Assembly (NCBI GenBank): GCA_009780595.1
Contig: WQZT01000006.1
Coordinates: forward strand, 1-17,813
DNA from: Treponema sp.
Lineage (GTDB): Bacteria; Spirochaetota; Spirochaetia; Treponematales; Breznakiellaceae
Direction: 5' to 3'
DNA length: 17,813 bases
Position numbers and translations under genes: made by a program. The notes beneath the pieces are model-generated. The model made no database searches. It saw only the letters and a program-made list of their open reading frames with translations, and was not told the origin of the DNA. Positions 1 to 6,939 of the stretch are shown here, piece after piece (the first letter of the stretch is position 1; each line of letters opens with the position of its first letter).

Positions 1-678
1 GACGGCGCGCGGGCAGTGGAGCGTGCGCTCGGCGAACTTGCCAAAAACGGCTACACGGTGAACCTCGCGCAGTCCCTTCGCGCTGACGGCGGCTCGATTA
101 TGCGCGGCAACGATGTGCTGAACCCCGCCTGCGATGTGATGGTCGCCGACAGCTTGACCGGAAATATTTTGATGAAGATGCTTTCGGCGTGGTCAACAGG
201 CGGGAACTACGAAGCCGCCGGGTACGGCTACGGGCCGGGAATCGGCGACGGCTGCAACCGCCTCGTGCTGATTTTGTCCCGCGCGTCGGGAACGCCGGTT
301 GTTGCCAACGCCCTCACCTACGCGGCGCGCCTTGCCGAGGGCAACGTGCTGGAAATCGTTCGGCAAGAATACGCCCGGGCGAAAAACGCGGGGCTGCTGG
401 ATATAATCGCCGCGCAGGACAAAGCCGGTTCTGCGCCCGCCGCCGCCACTTCATCCGCCGCAGAGTTGTCTGCTACCGAGCCGAAGCGGGAAGTTGTTAC
501 CGAGGAAATCGCGGGAATTGAAATCTTCGATCTCGATAACGCGGCAGCACTTTTGAAAAGCAAGGGCATGTACGCCGAAAGCGGAATGGGCTGCACAGGG
601 CCGGTGATTTTAGTGAGCGAGAAAAACCGCCGCGCCGCGCTGGATATTCTGCGGCAGGGCGGTTTCGTAGGCGAGTAG
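1..678 (+). CDS. grdD: Glycine/sarcosine/betaine reductase component C, alpha subunit (3' part)
   Basis: The reading frame is open from base 1, so the 5' end lies outside the window; 225 codons are visible. The product matches what I know of GrdD, the PlsX-like alpha subunit of reductase component C. With GrdC it turns the carboxymethyl-selenoether carried by GrdA into acetyl phosphate, an energy-yielding step of Stickland-type glycine use in the cytoplasm. Seen: the PlsX-like core (NPACDVMVADSLTGNILMKM, then a GYGPGIGDG loop), an Ala/Ser-rich linker around codons 137-160, and a C-terminal segment with GMGCTGPVILV. The Cys codon is at 592-594; GrdD proteins have a conserved reactive cysteine in this area. 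The gene converges on the permease with six bases between the stop codons. Other grd genes would be expected upstream. The call is firm at family level; the substrate (glycine, sarcosine or betaine) cannot be read from this subunit. Confidence 0.88.
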   Translation, partial: DGARAVERALGELAKNGYTVNLAQSLRADGGSIMRGNDVLNPACDVMVADSLTGNILMKMLSAWSTGGNYEAAGYGYGPGIGDGCNRLVLILSRASGTPVVANALTYAARLAEGNVLEIVRQEYARAKNAGLLDIIAAQDKAGSAPAAATSSAAELSATEPKREVVTEEIAGIEIFDLDNAAALLKSKGMYAESGMGCTGPVILVSEKNRRAALDILRQGGFVGE

Positions 679-684
679 CGGGTG

Positions 685-1749
685 CTACATCCCGAACAGC
701 GGGGCAATCCGCAAGAAGAGCGTACCCGACGCAAGCCCGATAAACGGATCGGCAAGCACGGTTACTATCAGCGCAAGCCCCACAGCAAACTGTTCAGCGC
801 CGGCGGCGGCTCCGCTAAAGGCGGCAACCGCGTTGACCGGCGTGGTTAAAAACGCGCCGATGACAAACAAAAACCCCGCGATTGACTGCATCGGCACAAA
901 CCGCGCAATCTTCGGCAGCAGCCCCGTAACCATAATCACGCCCAGGATCACCATCATCAAAACGCCGGAAAGCAGCGGATTAGGCGCGGCTCCGGTTGCC
1001 GAGATAATCGACTCAACCGGCGCGCCGCCGAAAATCGCCGACAGATTCGCCAGCCCGGAAAACACTGTCAGCGCATCGATATTCGCAGTAGACCCGGACA
1101 TCCCGGCGGTAATGTTGCCAAAGGCGATATTCGAACCGACCGTCAAACACGCCAGCGCCAACGCGCCCCGGATAACATTGTAATTGATAACCGGTTTATG
1201 GTATGACAGTTTATATTTTTCTTCGACAATCTCAATCGGCTTTTTGTTTTTGATGAGGAACGCCGCGCTGGAAGCAACAACACTCACCACGATAATATAA
1301 ACAAGATTACCTGTCCACACCCAAAGCACAAGCGCGGTTGCCAGAGAAATAATCCCCGTAAACCTGTCGGACTTTATCATGCTAATGGCAACCTGTGCCA
1401 GCATAATCCCCACGCCTGCCTGCATCGCAAAAACAATCCGCTCCCCGGCAAACTCCATCACCGCGTGAATAAGCCCAAAGGCGCCAACAACCGCCATCAG
1501 AAGCCCGGCGAACAGCGACATACTCAGCCGCTCCTTGAGATTCTTGCCCATCGTTCCAACCAGCGCGATTGTCCCCGCCTGTATCGAGATAGGCGTAACC
1601 GACCCGGCAATTAACATCCCGCCGGCACCAATCGCGTAACCAATAGCCGTAGGCGCGGCGAGAAAGCCGTAGCCCATCGCGTAAATCATCATCGGAACGC
1701 CGTTAAAAACAACCCCTATCGCGGCAAGAATATCCTGCACTGTAAGCAT
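685..1749 (-). CDS. NCS2-like permease (nucleobase-transporter family, substrate unknown)
   Basis: A 354-residue, very hydrophobic protein with about ten predicted membrane segments, for an inner-membrane location. The N-terminal pattern (a LAAIGVVFNGVP start, then GSVTPISIQAGT and GKNLKERLS) resembles short NCS2/xanthine-uracil-type permeases common in anaerobic Firmicutes and spirochaetes. It is shorter than classical NCS2 carriers (usually over 400 residues). I chose the ATG at 1747-1749 because AAGGAG lies six bases upstream (complement of 1756-1761). The frame stays open to 1809, but those extra codons lie over the promoter and are not membrane-like. A consensus promoter sits at 1794-1822. 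The gene is monocistronic here and converges on grdD. The middle (about residues 190-205) is a charged cytoplasmic loop. Nucleobase, amino acid or other organic substrates are all possible. Confidence 0.72.
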   Translation of the reverse strand: MLTVQDILAAIGVVFNGVPMMIYAMGYGFLAAPTAIGYAIGAGGMLIAGSVTPISIQAGTIALVGTMGKNLKERLSMSLFAGLLMAVVGAFGLIHAVMEFAGERIVFAMQAGVGIMLAQVAISMIKSDRFTGIISLATALVLWVWTGNLVYIIVVSVVASSAAFLIKNKKPIEIVEEKYKLSYHKPVINYNVIRGALALACLTVGSNIAFGNITAGMSGSTANIDALTVFSGLANLSAIFGGAPVESIISATGAAPNPLLSGVLMMVILGVIMVTGLLPKIARFVPMQSIAGFLFVIGAFLTTPVNAVAAFSGAAAGAEQFAVGLALIVTVLADPFIGLASGTLFLRIAPLFGM

Positions 1750-1755
1750 CTTGTT

Positions 1756-1761
1756 CTCCTT
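1756..1761 (-). promoter_or_regulatory. Ribosome binding site of the permease
   Basis: The complement reads AAGGAG, six bases before the ATG at 1749. This fixes the start codon against the longer open frame that runs up to 1809. Confidence 0.75.
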
Positions 1762-1793
1762 GAGTAATTGTCCAGTGATTTGTCTGAAAAGCC

Positions 1794-1822
1794 AGTATAT
1801 CTGGATCAATGGGGAATGTCAA
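1794..1822 (-). promoter_or_regulatory. Sigma-70 type promoter of the permease
   Basis: On the minus strand, TTGACA (complement of 1817-1822), a 17-bp spacer and TATACT (complement of 1794-1799). Transcription would start near 1787 and give a leader of about 38 nt that contains the AAGGAG site. The -35 hexamer matches consensus perfectly and the -10 matches 5 of 6 bases. Confidence 0.72.
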
Positions 1823-1876
1823 AGTGGTAGCATGGGGGTGCAATATGTACGATCTGTTATAAACATGAAAAAAACA

Positions 1877-1905
1877 TTGACAAAAATAATAAATTTTAAT
1901 AAAAT
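1877..1905 (+). promoter_or_regulatory. Sigma-70 type promoter of the nuclease-like gene
   Basis: TTGACA (1877-1882), a 17-bp spacer and TAAAAT (1900-1905). The expected start near 1912 would put the AAGAGG ribosome binding site (1911-1916) at the very 5' end of the message, a leader of about 14 nt before the ATG at 1926. The whole region is AT-rich, so the -10 match carries limited weight. Confidence 0.6.
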
Positions 1906-1925
1906 ATTTCAAGAGGTAAATTTTA

Positions 1926-2927
1926 ATGGATATTCAAATAATTGCAGAAAAAATTAACGCGCTTTCTAAAAATTATAAAATAAGTAATTTACAAAAAATA
2001 CGAAAGAAGAACAAATCCCTTTACCAAATACGTACAAGTAAAATATTTTCAAAATCAACAATATTTATTGAGCAAGGATATGCTTTTCATGACGGTGGTA
2101 GAACAGAAATACAGTATAATATAGGTCTTGATGAAGAAGATAGATTCCGTTATGGATTAGGACTTTCACTTGAACCAGGTCAAACATTACCTGATATTAG
2201 TATTATGTATCCTAAAATACGAAAATTTAATTATCTGCTAAGATACAATCCATCATTATTCAGTGGATATAAAATGTTTGCAATTGTTGATGGGGAATGG
2301 AGAGAAACGAAAATAATACATGAAATTGAATCCTCTATTGTTAAATCTGGAACATTTATATTTTTTGGAGAATTTATGGACATAAAAAATATAAACTATG
2401 ATAAAATACTAGAAACATTTGATAAAATGTTGCCAATTTATGAAAACATAGAATCAATAGAGCAAACAGAAATAATCCAAGAAGAAAATGTTAATAATAA
2501 GTTTTCATTTGAGAAAACAAATGTTTCATTACCCCACTCCAAAGTCTATACATCAAAACAACTCGAGATTGAAATTGATATAAGGCATACAAAGATTCAA
2601 GAAAAACTTGTAACAGAATTATATAAGGAATACGGTAAAAATAATGTATCACTAGAACATCCAATATATGGTTATAGTGTTGATGTAGTAGTTAATAATA
2701 ATGGTCAATTAATATTTTACGAAATTAAAACAGCTCAAACTGCCCGAGATTGTATTAGGCAAGCATTAGGGCAAATATTGGATTATGCTTATTGGCCTGG
2801 ACAAAAAAATGCAGAAAAATTAGTTATTGTTGGTGAAAATCAGATAGATGGTAAGACACAAAAATACTTAGATTATTTAAACAATATATTTGGGAACACA
2901 TTAATTTATTTACAGATAAAGTTGTAA
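1926..2927 (+). CDS. PD-(D/E)XK (RecB-like) nuclease-fold protein, possible restriction/defence gene
   Basis: A 333-residue, soluble-looking protein I cannot name. The C-terminal third carries a PD-(D/E)XK signature: a helix with Glu231, Asp253 in YSVDVVV, Glu266-x-Lys268 in FYEIKT, then Gln283-xxx-Tyr287 in GQILDY, which fits the QxxxY motif of RecB/Cas4-like nucleases. So DNA cleavage is the best guess. The N-terminal 170 residues match nothing I recognise; a Glu-rich linker (about 175-195) separates the halves. The start at 1926 is supported by AAGAGG ten bases upstream. The gene is strongly AT-rich and differs in base and codon use (AAA, ATA, TTA, AAT dominate) from the permease and carboxypeptidase on either side, which suggests horizontal transfer. 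It stands alone: no methyltransferase or other partner is visible. A regulator or repair protein with a nuclease fold is an alternative. Confidence 0.6.
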   Translation: MDIQIIAEKINALSKNYKISNLQKIRKKNKSLYQIRTSKIFSKSTIFIEQGYAFHDGGRTEIQYNIGLDEEDRFRYGLGLSLEPGQTLPDISIMYPKIRKFNYLLRYNPSLFSGYKMFAIVDGEWRETKIIHEIESSIVKSGTFIFFGEFMDIKNINYDKILETFDKMLPIYENIESIEQTEIIQEENVNNKFSFEKTNVSLPHSKVYTSKQLEIEIDIRHTKIQEKLVTELYKEYGKNNVSLEHPIYGYSVDVVVNNNGQLIFYEIKTAQTARDCIRQALGQILDYAYWPGQKNAEKLVIVGENQIDGKTQKYLDYLNNIFGNTLIYLQIKL

Positions 2928-3031
2928 AACACTACGTTTTGCCCAGCAGAACTATACCTGTAGAGTGTCAGAAGGCGGATAGGCTTTTGCTGAGATATTA
3001 TATGACATAATAACAGCTGATTTTACATATA

Positions 3032-3059
3032 TTGACAACTTTATTAGTTTTTTTAAAGT
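3032..3059 (+). promoter_or_regulatory. Candidate promoter for the 50-residue ORF
   Basis: TTGACA (3032-3037), a 16-bp spacer and TAAAGT (3054-3059). The predicted start falls at about 3066-3067, on the ATG itself, so the message would be leaderless. It lies in AT-rich DNA; the -35 match is perfect and the -10 matches 4 of 6 bases. Confidence 0.45.
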
Positions 3060-3066
3060 AAAAATC

Positions 3067-3219
3067 ATGGTTAAAGCAGTAAAAACAATTTTTCGTTTTA
3101 TAATCATAGATAAAAGAGTAAAGTATTATATTCTGGATTCAAAAAATGATGATAAATCTTACTGTGGGCAATTTGGCATTTCTGTCACACATAGAAAAAA
3201 TGGGGGAATTAAAGTATAA
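3067..3219 (+). CDS. Small hypothetical protein, 50 residues
   Basis: An ATG-to-TAA frame of 50 codons in the AT-rich tract after the nuclease-like gene. The product begins MVKAVKTIFRFIIIDKRVKY and ends in HRKNGGIKV. It is basic at both ends with a short hydrophobic patch (residues 8-14), not a clear membrane helix or signal peptide. I recognise no family. Support is the promoter-like TTGACA/TAAAGT pair placed so that transcription would begin at the ATG; there is no Shine-Dalgarno site. It could equally be a remnant of a larger gene or chance in AT-rich DNA. Confidence 0.3.
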   Translation: MVKAVKTIFRFIIIDKRVKYYILDSKNDDKSYCGQFGISVTHRKNGGIKV

Positions 3220-3270
3220 AATAACAAACAATCAGAAAAAAGCAGATTTGGTATTATGAAGGATGGGATA

Positions 3271-3363
3271 ATGAGTAGAAAAAGTGAAGGAAGCGTACAG
3301 TACATCATAAACAAATTCCACAAGAATAACAAACATGCTATAATCCCTTATGGTAATGCTTAA
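3271..3363 (+). CDS. Very small ORF, 30 residues, uncertain
   Basis: ATG to TAA, 30 codons, product beginning MSRKSEGSVQYIINKFHKNN. GAAGGA lies about eight bases upstream of the ATG, a fair ribosome binding site. An in-frame ATG also occurs at 3256. No family is recognised and the frame ends abruptly after a Pro-Tyr-Gly segment, so it may be the 5' stub of a gene lost at the island's right edge. Low confidence. Confidence 0.2.
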   Translation: MSRKSEGSVQYIINKFHKNNKHAIIPYGNA

Positions 3364-3426
3364 ATAATTGGATATTTATAACGATCTTGCGGATTTAAAC
3401 CTGCCCTTCCTTCTTTCCCCTTTCTA

Positions 3427-3435
3427 TGATACAAT
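3427..3435 (+). promoter_or_regulatory. Extended -10 promoter directly before the carboxypeptidase start
   Basis: TGATACAAT (3427-3435) fits the extended -10 form TGnTATAAT with one mismatch; no good -35 is seen, which extended -10 promoters tolerate. Seven bases separate it from the ATG at 3443, so the message would start at or within a base or two of the start codon. No Shine-Dalgarno sequence is present upstream. Confidence 0.5.
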
Positions 3436-3442
3436 TCCCATT

Positions 3443-4351
3443 ATGAAAACAGTTCCTGCGGTGAAGATTGCGGCGGCGGTTTCTGCTGCCCTTCTGATAG
3501 TTTTCTTGGCGGTTTTTTTTTCCAATCCCGGCAAAAATGCAAGCGGTGGCGCCAGTGGCGAAAGTCCCGCTACAGCGCAGACTTCCGTGCCGTCAATAAC
3601 CGCGCCGAGGGCTGCGCCGCAATCAGCCGATCCGGACAGGGAAGCTTTTGTCGAGGATTTCTGGCGCTGGATTTTCAGCGAAGCTGCCATTCCCGACCGC
3701 ATAGCCGGAACTGTCGCCGCCTCGATGCTTGAAAATCCTTCCTTTATGATGGAACTTCTCTTTGTTCTCCAGAGCGGCTACTACACGCACGTGCTGGTGG
3801 ACAAACAGCACGCGTTGCCGCTTGATTATTCGCCGGATGATTTGGTTTCGCTGACTGCCGCAGGTTCGTTCCGCATCACCCGCAACGACCTTCAGCTCCG
3901 CGCGAGTGCCGCAAGCGCACTTGAAGAAATGGCGGCGGTCGCTGCCGCAGACGGGGTAATTCTCACGGCGGCTTCAGCGTACCGCTCGGCGGCGCGGCAG
4001 ACGGAAATCTTCGCGTGGCAGGTGCAGACGTTTGGGCGGGAAGCGGCGGAGCGGCAATCGGCGCGCCCGGGACACAGCCAGCACCAGCTTGGCACGGTGG
4101 TGGATTTCTACCCAATCGAAGATTCGTTTGCGGAGACGCCGCAATCGCGCTGGCTGGTTCGTAACGCAAGCCGTTTCGGGTGGTCGCTGTCCTTCCCTGA
4201 CGGCTACGAGCATATAACCGGATACCGCTTTGAGCCGTGGCACTACCGCTACATTGGGCGCGACTTGGCGGCATTCATCGACACATATTTCGAAGGCATC
4301 CAGCAGTTCGCCCTCCAGTTTATTCAGGCGTGGCAGGAACATTCTTCGTAA
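3443..4351 (+). CDS. M15B family D-alanyl-D-alanine carboxypeptidase (VanY-like), membrane-anchored
   Basis: A 302-residue zinc peptidase predicted to trim the terminal D-Ala from peptidoglycan stem peptides in the periplasm. Residues 8-27 form a hydrophobic signal anchor, followed by a low-complexity Ala/Ser/Pro linker (about 30-65) and a helical region. The M15B catalytic domain spans about 145-275. Motifs seen: SAYRS (178-182), the zinc site SQHQLGTVVDF with His214 and Asp221, and EPWHYRYIG with Glu264 as likely catalytic base and His267 as third zinc ligand. All key residues are intact. I chose the ATG at 3443 because the anchor begins there; the frame extends upstream to 3368 with a TTG start, but no ribosome site supports that. 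A -10 element ends seven bases before the ATG, suggesting a leaderless transcript. The exact role (vancomycin-type VanY or general cell-wall maturation) is open. Confidence 0.87.
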   Translation: MKTVPAVKIAAAVSAALLIVFLAVFFSNPGKNASGGASGESPATAQTSVPSITAPRAAPQSADPDREAFVEDFWRWIFSEAAIPDRIAGTVAASMLENPSFMMELLFVLQSGYYTHVLVDKQHALPLDYSPDDLVSLTAAGSFRITRNDLQLRASAASALEEMAAVAAADGVILTAASAYRSAARQTEIFAWQVQTFGREAAERQSARPGHSQHQLGTVVDFYPIEDSFAETPQSRWLVRNASRFGWSLSFPDGYEHITGYRFEPWHYRYIGRDLAAFIDTYFEGIQQFALQFIQAWQEHSS

Positions 4352-4457
4352 CAGTATCTTTGTAAAATCATACTATTAATACAAATCAATTAACAAAAAT
4401 CAATCTGCAACTTTTGACAAACTAATAATACAGCATTACACTAATATAGGTTTTAGC

Positions 4458-4486
4458 TTAACATCAAGTATTGTACATATTATATA
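4458..4486 (+). promoter_or_regulatory. Candidate promoter of the M20 amidohydrolase gene
   Basis: TTAACA (4458-4463), a 17-bp spacer and TATATA (4481-4486), followed at once by the GAGGAG ribosome site (4491-4496) and the ATG at 4503. TATTAT at 4478-4483 is an alternative -10. The tract is AT-rich, so the assignment is tentative; the leader would be very short either way. Confidence 0.4.
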
Positions 4487-4502
4487 TAAAGAGGAGCTTT
4501 CT

Positions 4503-5894
4503 ATGTTAAAAGAAAAAGCTGTTGCGTGGGTTGAAGGAAACGCCGACACGCTGACAAGTATTGCCCAGCAAATCTGGGAGAACCCTGAAGAGGTTCTGAA
4601 AGAAAATTTTGCCTGCGCGCTCCAGAAAGAATACCTGAAAAAACAGGGCTTTGAGATTACTACAAATGAAAAAATACCGACTGCGTTTGTGGCAAGTTTT
4701 GGCAGCGGGAAGCCTGTGCTGGGCGTGCTGGGAGAATATGACGCGCTGAAAAATCTGTCTCAGGCGGTTTCAGCCGAGCGCCGCCCGATTAAGGAAGGCG
4801 GGCTTGGACACGCGTGCGGGCATAACTTGCTGGGAACTGGATGTCTGGGCGCGGCGATGGCGGTAAAGACGCTGATCGAATCAGGCGATCTCAAAGGAAC
4901 GATTCGTTATTACGGCTGTCCGGCGGAAGAACTGCTGGTCGGCAAAACGCTCATGGCGCAGGCGGGAATGTTTGCCGACATTGACGCGGCATTGACCTGG
5001 CATCCATCGTCGGTAACGATGCCGTGGGCGGGCAGTTTGCTTTCTCTATATTCCGCGATATTCACGTTTAAGGGGATTGCCTCGCACGCCGGCTCTGCGC
5101 CGCATTCTGGCAGAAGTGCGCTTGATGCCGTTGAGCTTATGAACGTGGGTGCGAACTATATGCGCGAGCATATTCTCGACCAGAACAGAATCCACTATAT
5201 CATCACAAATGGCGGCGCTGAACCGAACACTGTTCCGGCGGAAGCTGCCGTGTGGTACAACGTGCGCGCTCCGAAAAAATCTATCGCCCGCGACACGTTC
5301 AAGTGGCTGACAGAAATAGCGCACGGCGCGGCGATGATGACGCAGACGAAGCTTGCTGAAATAAAAATTATCTCAGGCTGCTACGAGTTGCTGTCGAACC
5401 AGACGCTGATAAAGGTTATTGAGAAAAATATGCGCGAGGTTGGTCCGCCGAAATTTAATGATGAGGACAGGGCGTTTGCGAAACAGATAAGTCAGGCCTA
5501 CGATAAAATCGCCAAAGAAAAGGGGCTGGAAAGCAACTTTATACCGATGTCGTTTATGGATTCCTACCTGCACGAAGGCATTGAGCCGCCTCACGATTGT
5601 GGCAGATCGCTGAAAGCTTCCAGCGATGTCGGCGATGTTAGCTGGATCGCGCCGCTTGCGATGTTCGGCGCGGCGGCATTCCCGCTGGGTACGCAGGCGC
5701 ACACCTGGCAGGCAACCGCGTCAACCGGATCGGGGCTTGGCTTTCACGCGATGCACTTCGCCTCGAAGGTTCTGGCGTGTTCGCTGATCGATATGTACAC
5801 CGATCCCGCGATACTGGAAGCGGCGAAGGCGGAGTTTGCGAAAGAAACCACTGGCAAAAAGTACGTTCCGGTGTTTGAAGAAAATATTGTATAA
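4503..5894 (+). CDS. M20 family amidohydrolase, AbgB-like (aminobenzoyl-glutamate hydrolase B type)
   Basis: A 463-residue cytoplasmic metallo-amidohydrolase. The sequence follows E. coli AbgB, one subunit of p-aminobenzoyl-glutamate hydrolase, over its whole length as I recall that protein. Motifs: FVASFGSGKPVLGVLGEYDA (62-81), metal ligands in GHACGHNLLGT (His103, Cys105, His107), CPAEE (139-143) with the catalytic Glu pair, TWHP (165-168), ASHAGSAPH (193-201) in the dimerisation lid, SSDVGDVSW (373-381) and the C-terminal ligand His400 in AHTW. The start at 4503 has GAGGAG seven bases upstream. No abgA or abgT partner lies next to it, so it may act as a homodimer on other N-acyl or peptide-like amides (folate breakdown products, dipeptides, indole-acyl amino acids). 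Its substrate cannot be fixed from sequence. The gene ends 15 bases before the inserted element. Confidence 0.82.
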   Translation: MLKEKAVAWVEGNADTLTSIAQQIWENPEEVLKENFACALQKEYLKKQGFEITTNEKIPTAFVASFGSGKPVLGVLGEYDALKNLSQAVSAERRPIKEGGLGHACGHNLLGTGCLGAAMAVKTLIESGDLKGTIRYYGCPAEELLVGKTLMAQAGMFADIDAALTWHPSSVTMPWAGSLLSLYSAIFTFKGIASHAGSAPHSGRSALDAVELMNVGANYMREHILDQNRIHYIITNGGAEPNTVPAEAAVWYNVRAPKKSIARDTFKWLTEIAHGAAMMTQTKLAEIKIISGCYELLSNQTLIKVIEKNMREVGPPKFNDEDRAFAKQISQAYDKIAKEKGLESNFIPMSFMDSYLHEGIEPPHDCGRSLKASSDVGDVSWIAPLAMFGAAAFPLGTQAHTWQATASTGSGLGFHAMHFASKVLACSLIDMYTDPAILEAAKAEFAKETTGKKYVPVFEENIV

Positions 5895-5900
5895 CGAGAT

Positions 5901-5909
5901 GCCCCAGCC
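5901..5909 (+). repeat. Left copy of 9-bp target site duplication
   Basis: GCCCCAGCC, identical and in the same orientation to 7312-7320, and abutting the outer edge of the left terminal inverted repeat exactly. Confidence 0.85.
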
Positions 5910-5927
5910 CACGGAAATCAATTTTGA
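5910..5927 (+). repeat. Left terminal inverted repeat, 18 bp
   Basis: CACGGAAATCAATTTTGA, a perfect inverted copy of 7294-7311. The inner part ATCAATTTTGAT (5917-5928) is itself palindromic. Homology to the right end stops after base 18. Confidence 0.88.
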
Positions 5928-5930
5928 TAT

Positions 5931-6060
5931 GGGGGCACGCCCCTGAAGTTTTGGCAAAGCCAAAAACTTCTTAGTAAATCCGCCAGTGGCGGATTTACCC
6001 CACGCTCCAGCCTCCTCGTCGCTACGCTCCTGCGGTGGCTTCCGCTACCCCCAAGTGGGG
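5931..6060. repeat. Cluster of short perfect and near-perfect hairpins
   Basis: Four stem-loops in a row: GGGGC-AC-GCCCC (about 5932-5943); 5945-5970 with arms GAAGTTTTGGC and GCCAAAAACTTC (one bulged T); 5974-5998 with perfect 11-bp arms GTAAATCCGCC and GGCGGATTTAC; and CCCC-AAGT-GGGG (6049-6060). Between the last two is a stretch with repeated GCTTCCGC words. I see no credible coding frame. The layout resembles intergenic repeat sequences of large treponemal genomes, but that is recollection, not a search. The first hairpins lie just past the amidohydrolase gene and could also end its transcription, though no strong T-run follows. Confidence 0.55.
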
Positions 6061-6209
6061 CTTCCGCCCTGCAACGCCCCGTCTGGCACCCTTGCGTCAC
6101 CGTTTACCGCAACATTTGTGCGCGTCCCGTCATTTGACGAAGTCCCATACCAAATCCAAATGCAACCGGAACTGGTGGTTGAATTCTATTCAAAATAAAA
6201 AGTCTCGTT

Positions 6210-6247
6210 AAAAAAATCCCATCACTACATATATGTAGTGATGGGAT
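6210..6247 (-). terminator. Rho-independent terminator of the lipoprotein gene
   Basis: A perfect 32-nt palindrome at 6216-6247 (arms ATCCCATCACTACAT and ATGTAGTGATGGGAT around a short AT centre). Read on the minus strand it is followed by seven T (complement of 6210-6216). It begins about 90 nt beyond the lipoprotein stop codon. In the plus direction no T-run follows, so it should act mainly on the minus strand. Confidence 0.8.
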
Positions 6248-6336
6248 CTGTCTAAAACAACCCATAAGCGCATATATTTTTGTATCGATATAAAATCGCA
6301 AAATGTTTTGCAATTTATTCGATGACAGGTTATATC

Positions 6337-6846
6337 TTAGGTCCGGGCAAGACCCATTTCGCGATACATCGCAGCGATTTGATTCTGCTGTTTTGCAGTC
6401 AAGACTTGTTGGGCAACTTTAGTTGCATCAACCGGGTTTGACGTCTTGGCCATACGAACTGTGTCGCGTGAAGAGTCGAGTTGGAAAGAAATAGCAGTCC
6501 CCAGGTATGCAAGGATCGCACTATATTCAACCGCGGTACCAACTTGAAGAATTTTTTTAATACTATCAAGATTGATTTTATCTCCGGGAACCATCTCAAT
6601 TTTTATAAATTTATCTTTTAAGGTATTTAACTCTACTTCCTGAAGTTGGGCAATATTCCAAGCGTTTTCCAAATTAGTAATACTTACATTGGATAACCCG
6701 AATACAGGCATTCCGCCATCAAGCGTCCAATGATTGCCATAAACTGGAGGAGGAGGCGTATAGCTATCATCATTTGCACAGTTTGCCATTATTAAGGCGG
6801 CCGCTGCGGTCAATGCGAGCAGCGACACTTTTGTTGAATTTTTCAT
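6337..6846 (-). CDS. Predicted small lipoprotein, 169 residues, cargo of the mobile element
   Basis: The start is basic (MKNSTK), followed by a hydrophobic stretch (residues 8-20) and MANC with Cys23. This fits a signal-peptidase II lipobox in the looser spirochaete form, where Asn before the Cys is allowed. The mature part begins NDDSYTPPPPVYG, then continues as a mixed helical domain of about 130 residues. It has few aromatic residues, no repeats and no motif I recognise, so function is unknown; a location on the inner or outer membrane facing the periplasm is likely. The ATG at 6844-6846 has AAGGAT five bases upstream (complement of 6852-6857). A structured leader precedes it and a strong terminator follows, so it is a complete single-gene unit. 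It lies wholly inside the inverted-repeat-bounded element, so it probably moves with it. Its base composition is less GC-rich than purF or the amidohydrolase gene. Confidence 0.72.
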   Translation of the reverse strand: MKNSTKVSLLALTAAAALIMANCANDDSYTPPPPVYGNHWTLDGGMPVFGLSNVSITNLENAWNIAQLQEVELNTLKDKFIKIEMVPGDKINLDSIKKILQVGTAVEYSAILAYLGTAISFQLDSSRDTVRMAKTSNPVDATKVAQQVLTAKQQNQIAAMYREMGLART

Positions 6847-6851
6847 TTTTT

Positions 6852-6934
6852 ATCCTTTTCCCAACTACCCGCTTCTGCATTTCAGGCGGGTAATTAGATG
6901 CGCCCTTAGGCGAAAAATTACCTACCCTCAAGGG
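6852..6934 (-). promoter_or_regulatory. Structured leader of the lipoprotein gene with competing stems
   Basis: On the minus-strand RNA, GGTAATT (6922-6916) can pair with AATTACC (6895-6889) around an inner CGCC-TAAG-GGCG hairpin (6912-6901). But TACCCGC (6892-6886) can instead pair with GCGGGTA (6872-6866). The two stems share bases 6889-6892, so they exclude each other. A small CCCT-AGGG hairpin precedes them (6934-6925). The AAGGAT ribosome site lies nine bases past the second stem. No known riboswitch class is recognised. Confidence 0.4.
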
Positions 6935-6939
6935 CAGGG

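Larger units (their letters stand above)
2928..3426. other. AT-rich intergenic tract between the nuclease-like gene and the carboxypeptidase
   Basis: About 500 bases without a confident gene. Apart from the two tiny ORFs and the promoter listed separately, I see no tRNA, terminator with a T-run, or repeat array. Base composition shifts back to that of the neighbouring genes near 3385-3440. Confidence 0.5.

Noticed and set aside
3368..3442. 25 extra N-terminal codons on the carboxypeptidase, from a TTG
   Set aside because: No ribosome site, no signal character, and the -10 element lies within this stretch; the signal anchor begins at the ATG at 3443.
5986..6198. 70-codon plus-strand frame after the amidohydrolase gene
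   Set aside because: It runs over the hairpin cluster, has no ribosome site and reads as low-complexity Pro/Ser/Arg sequence.
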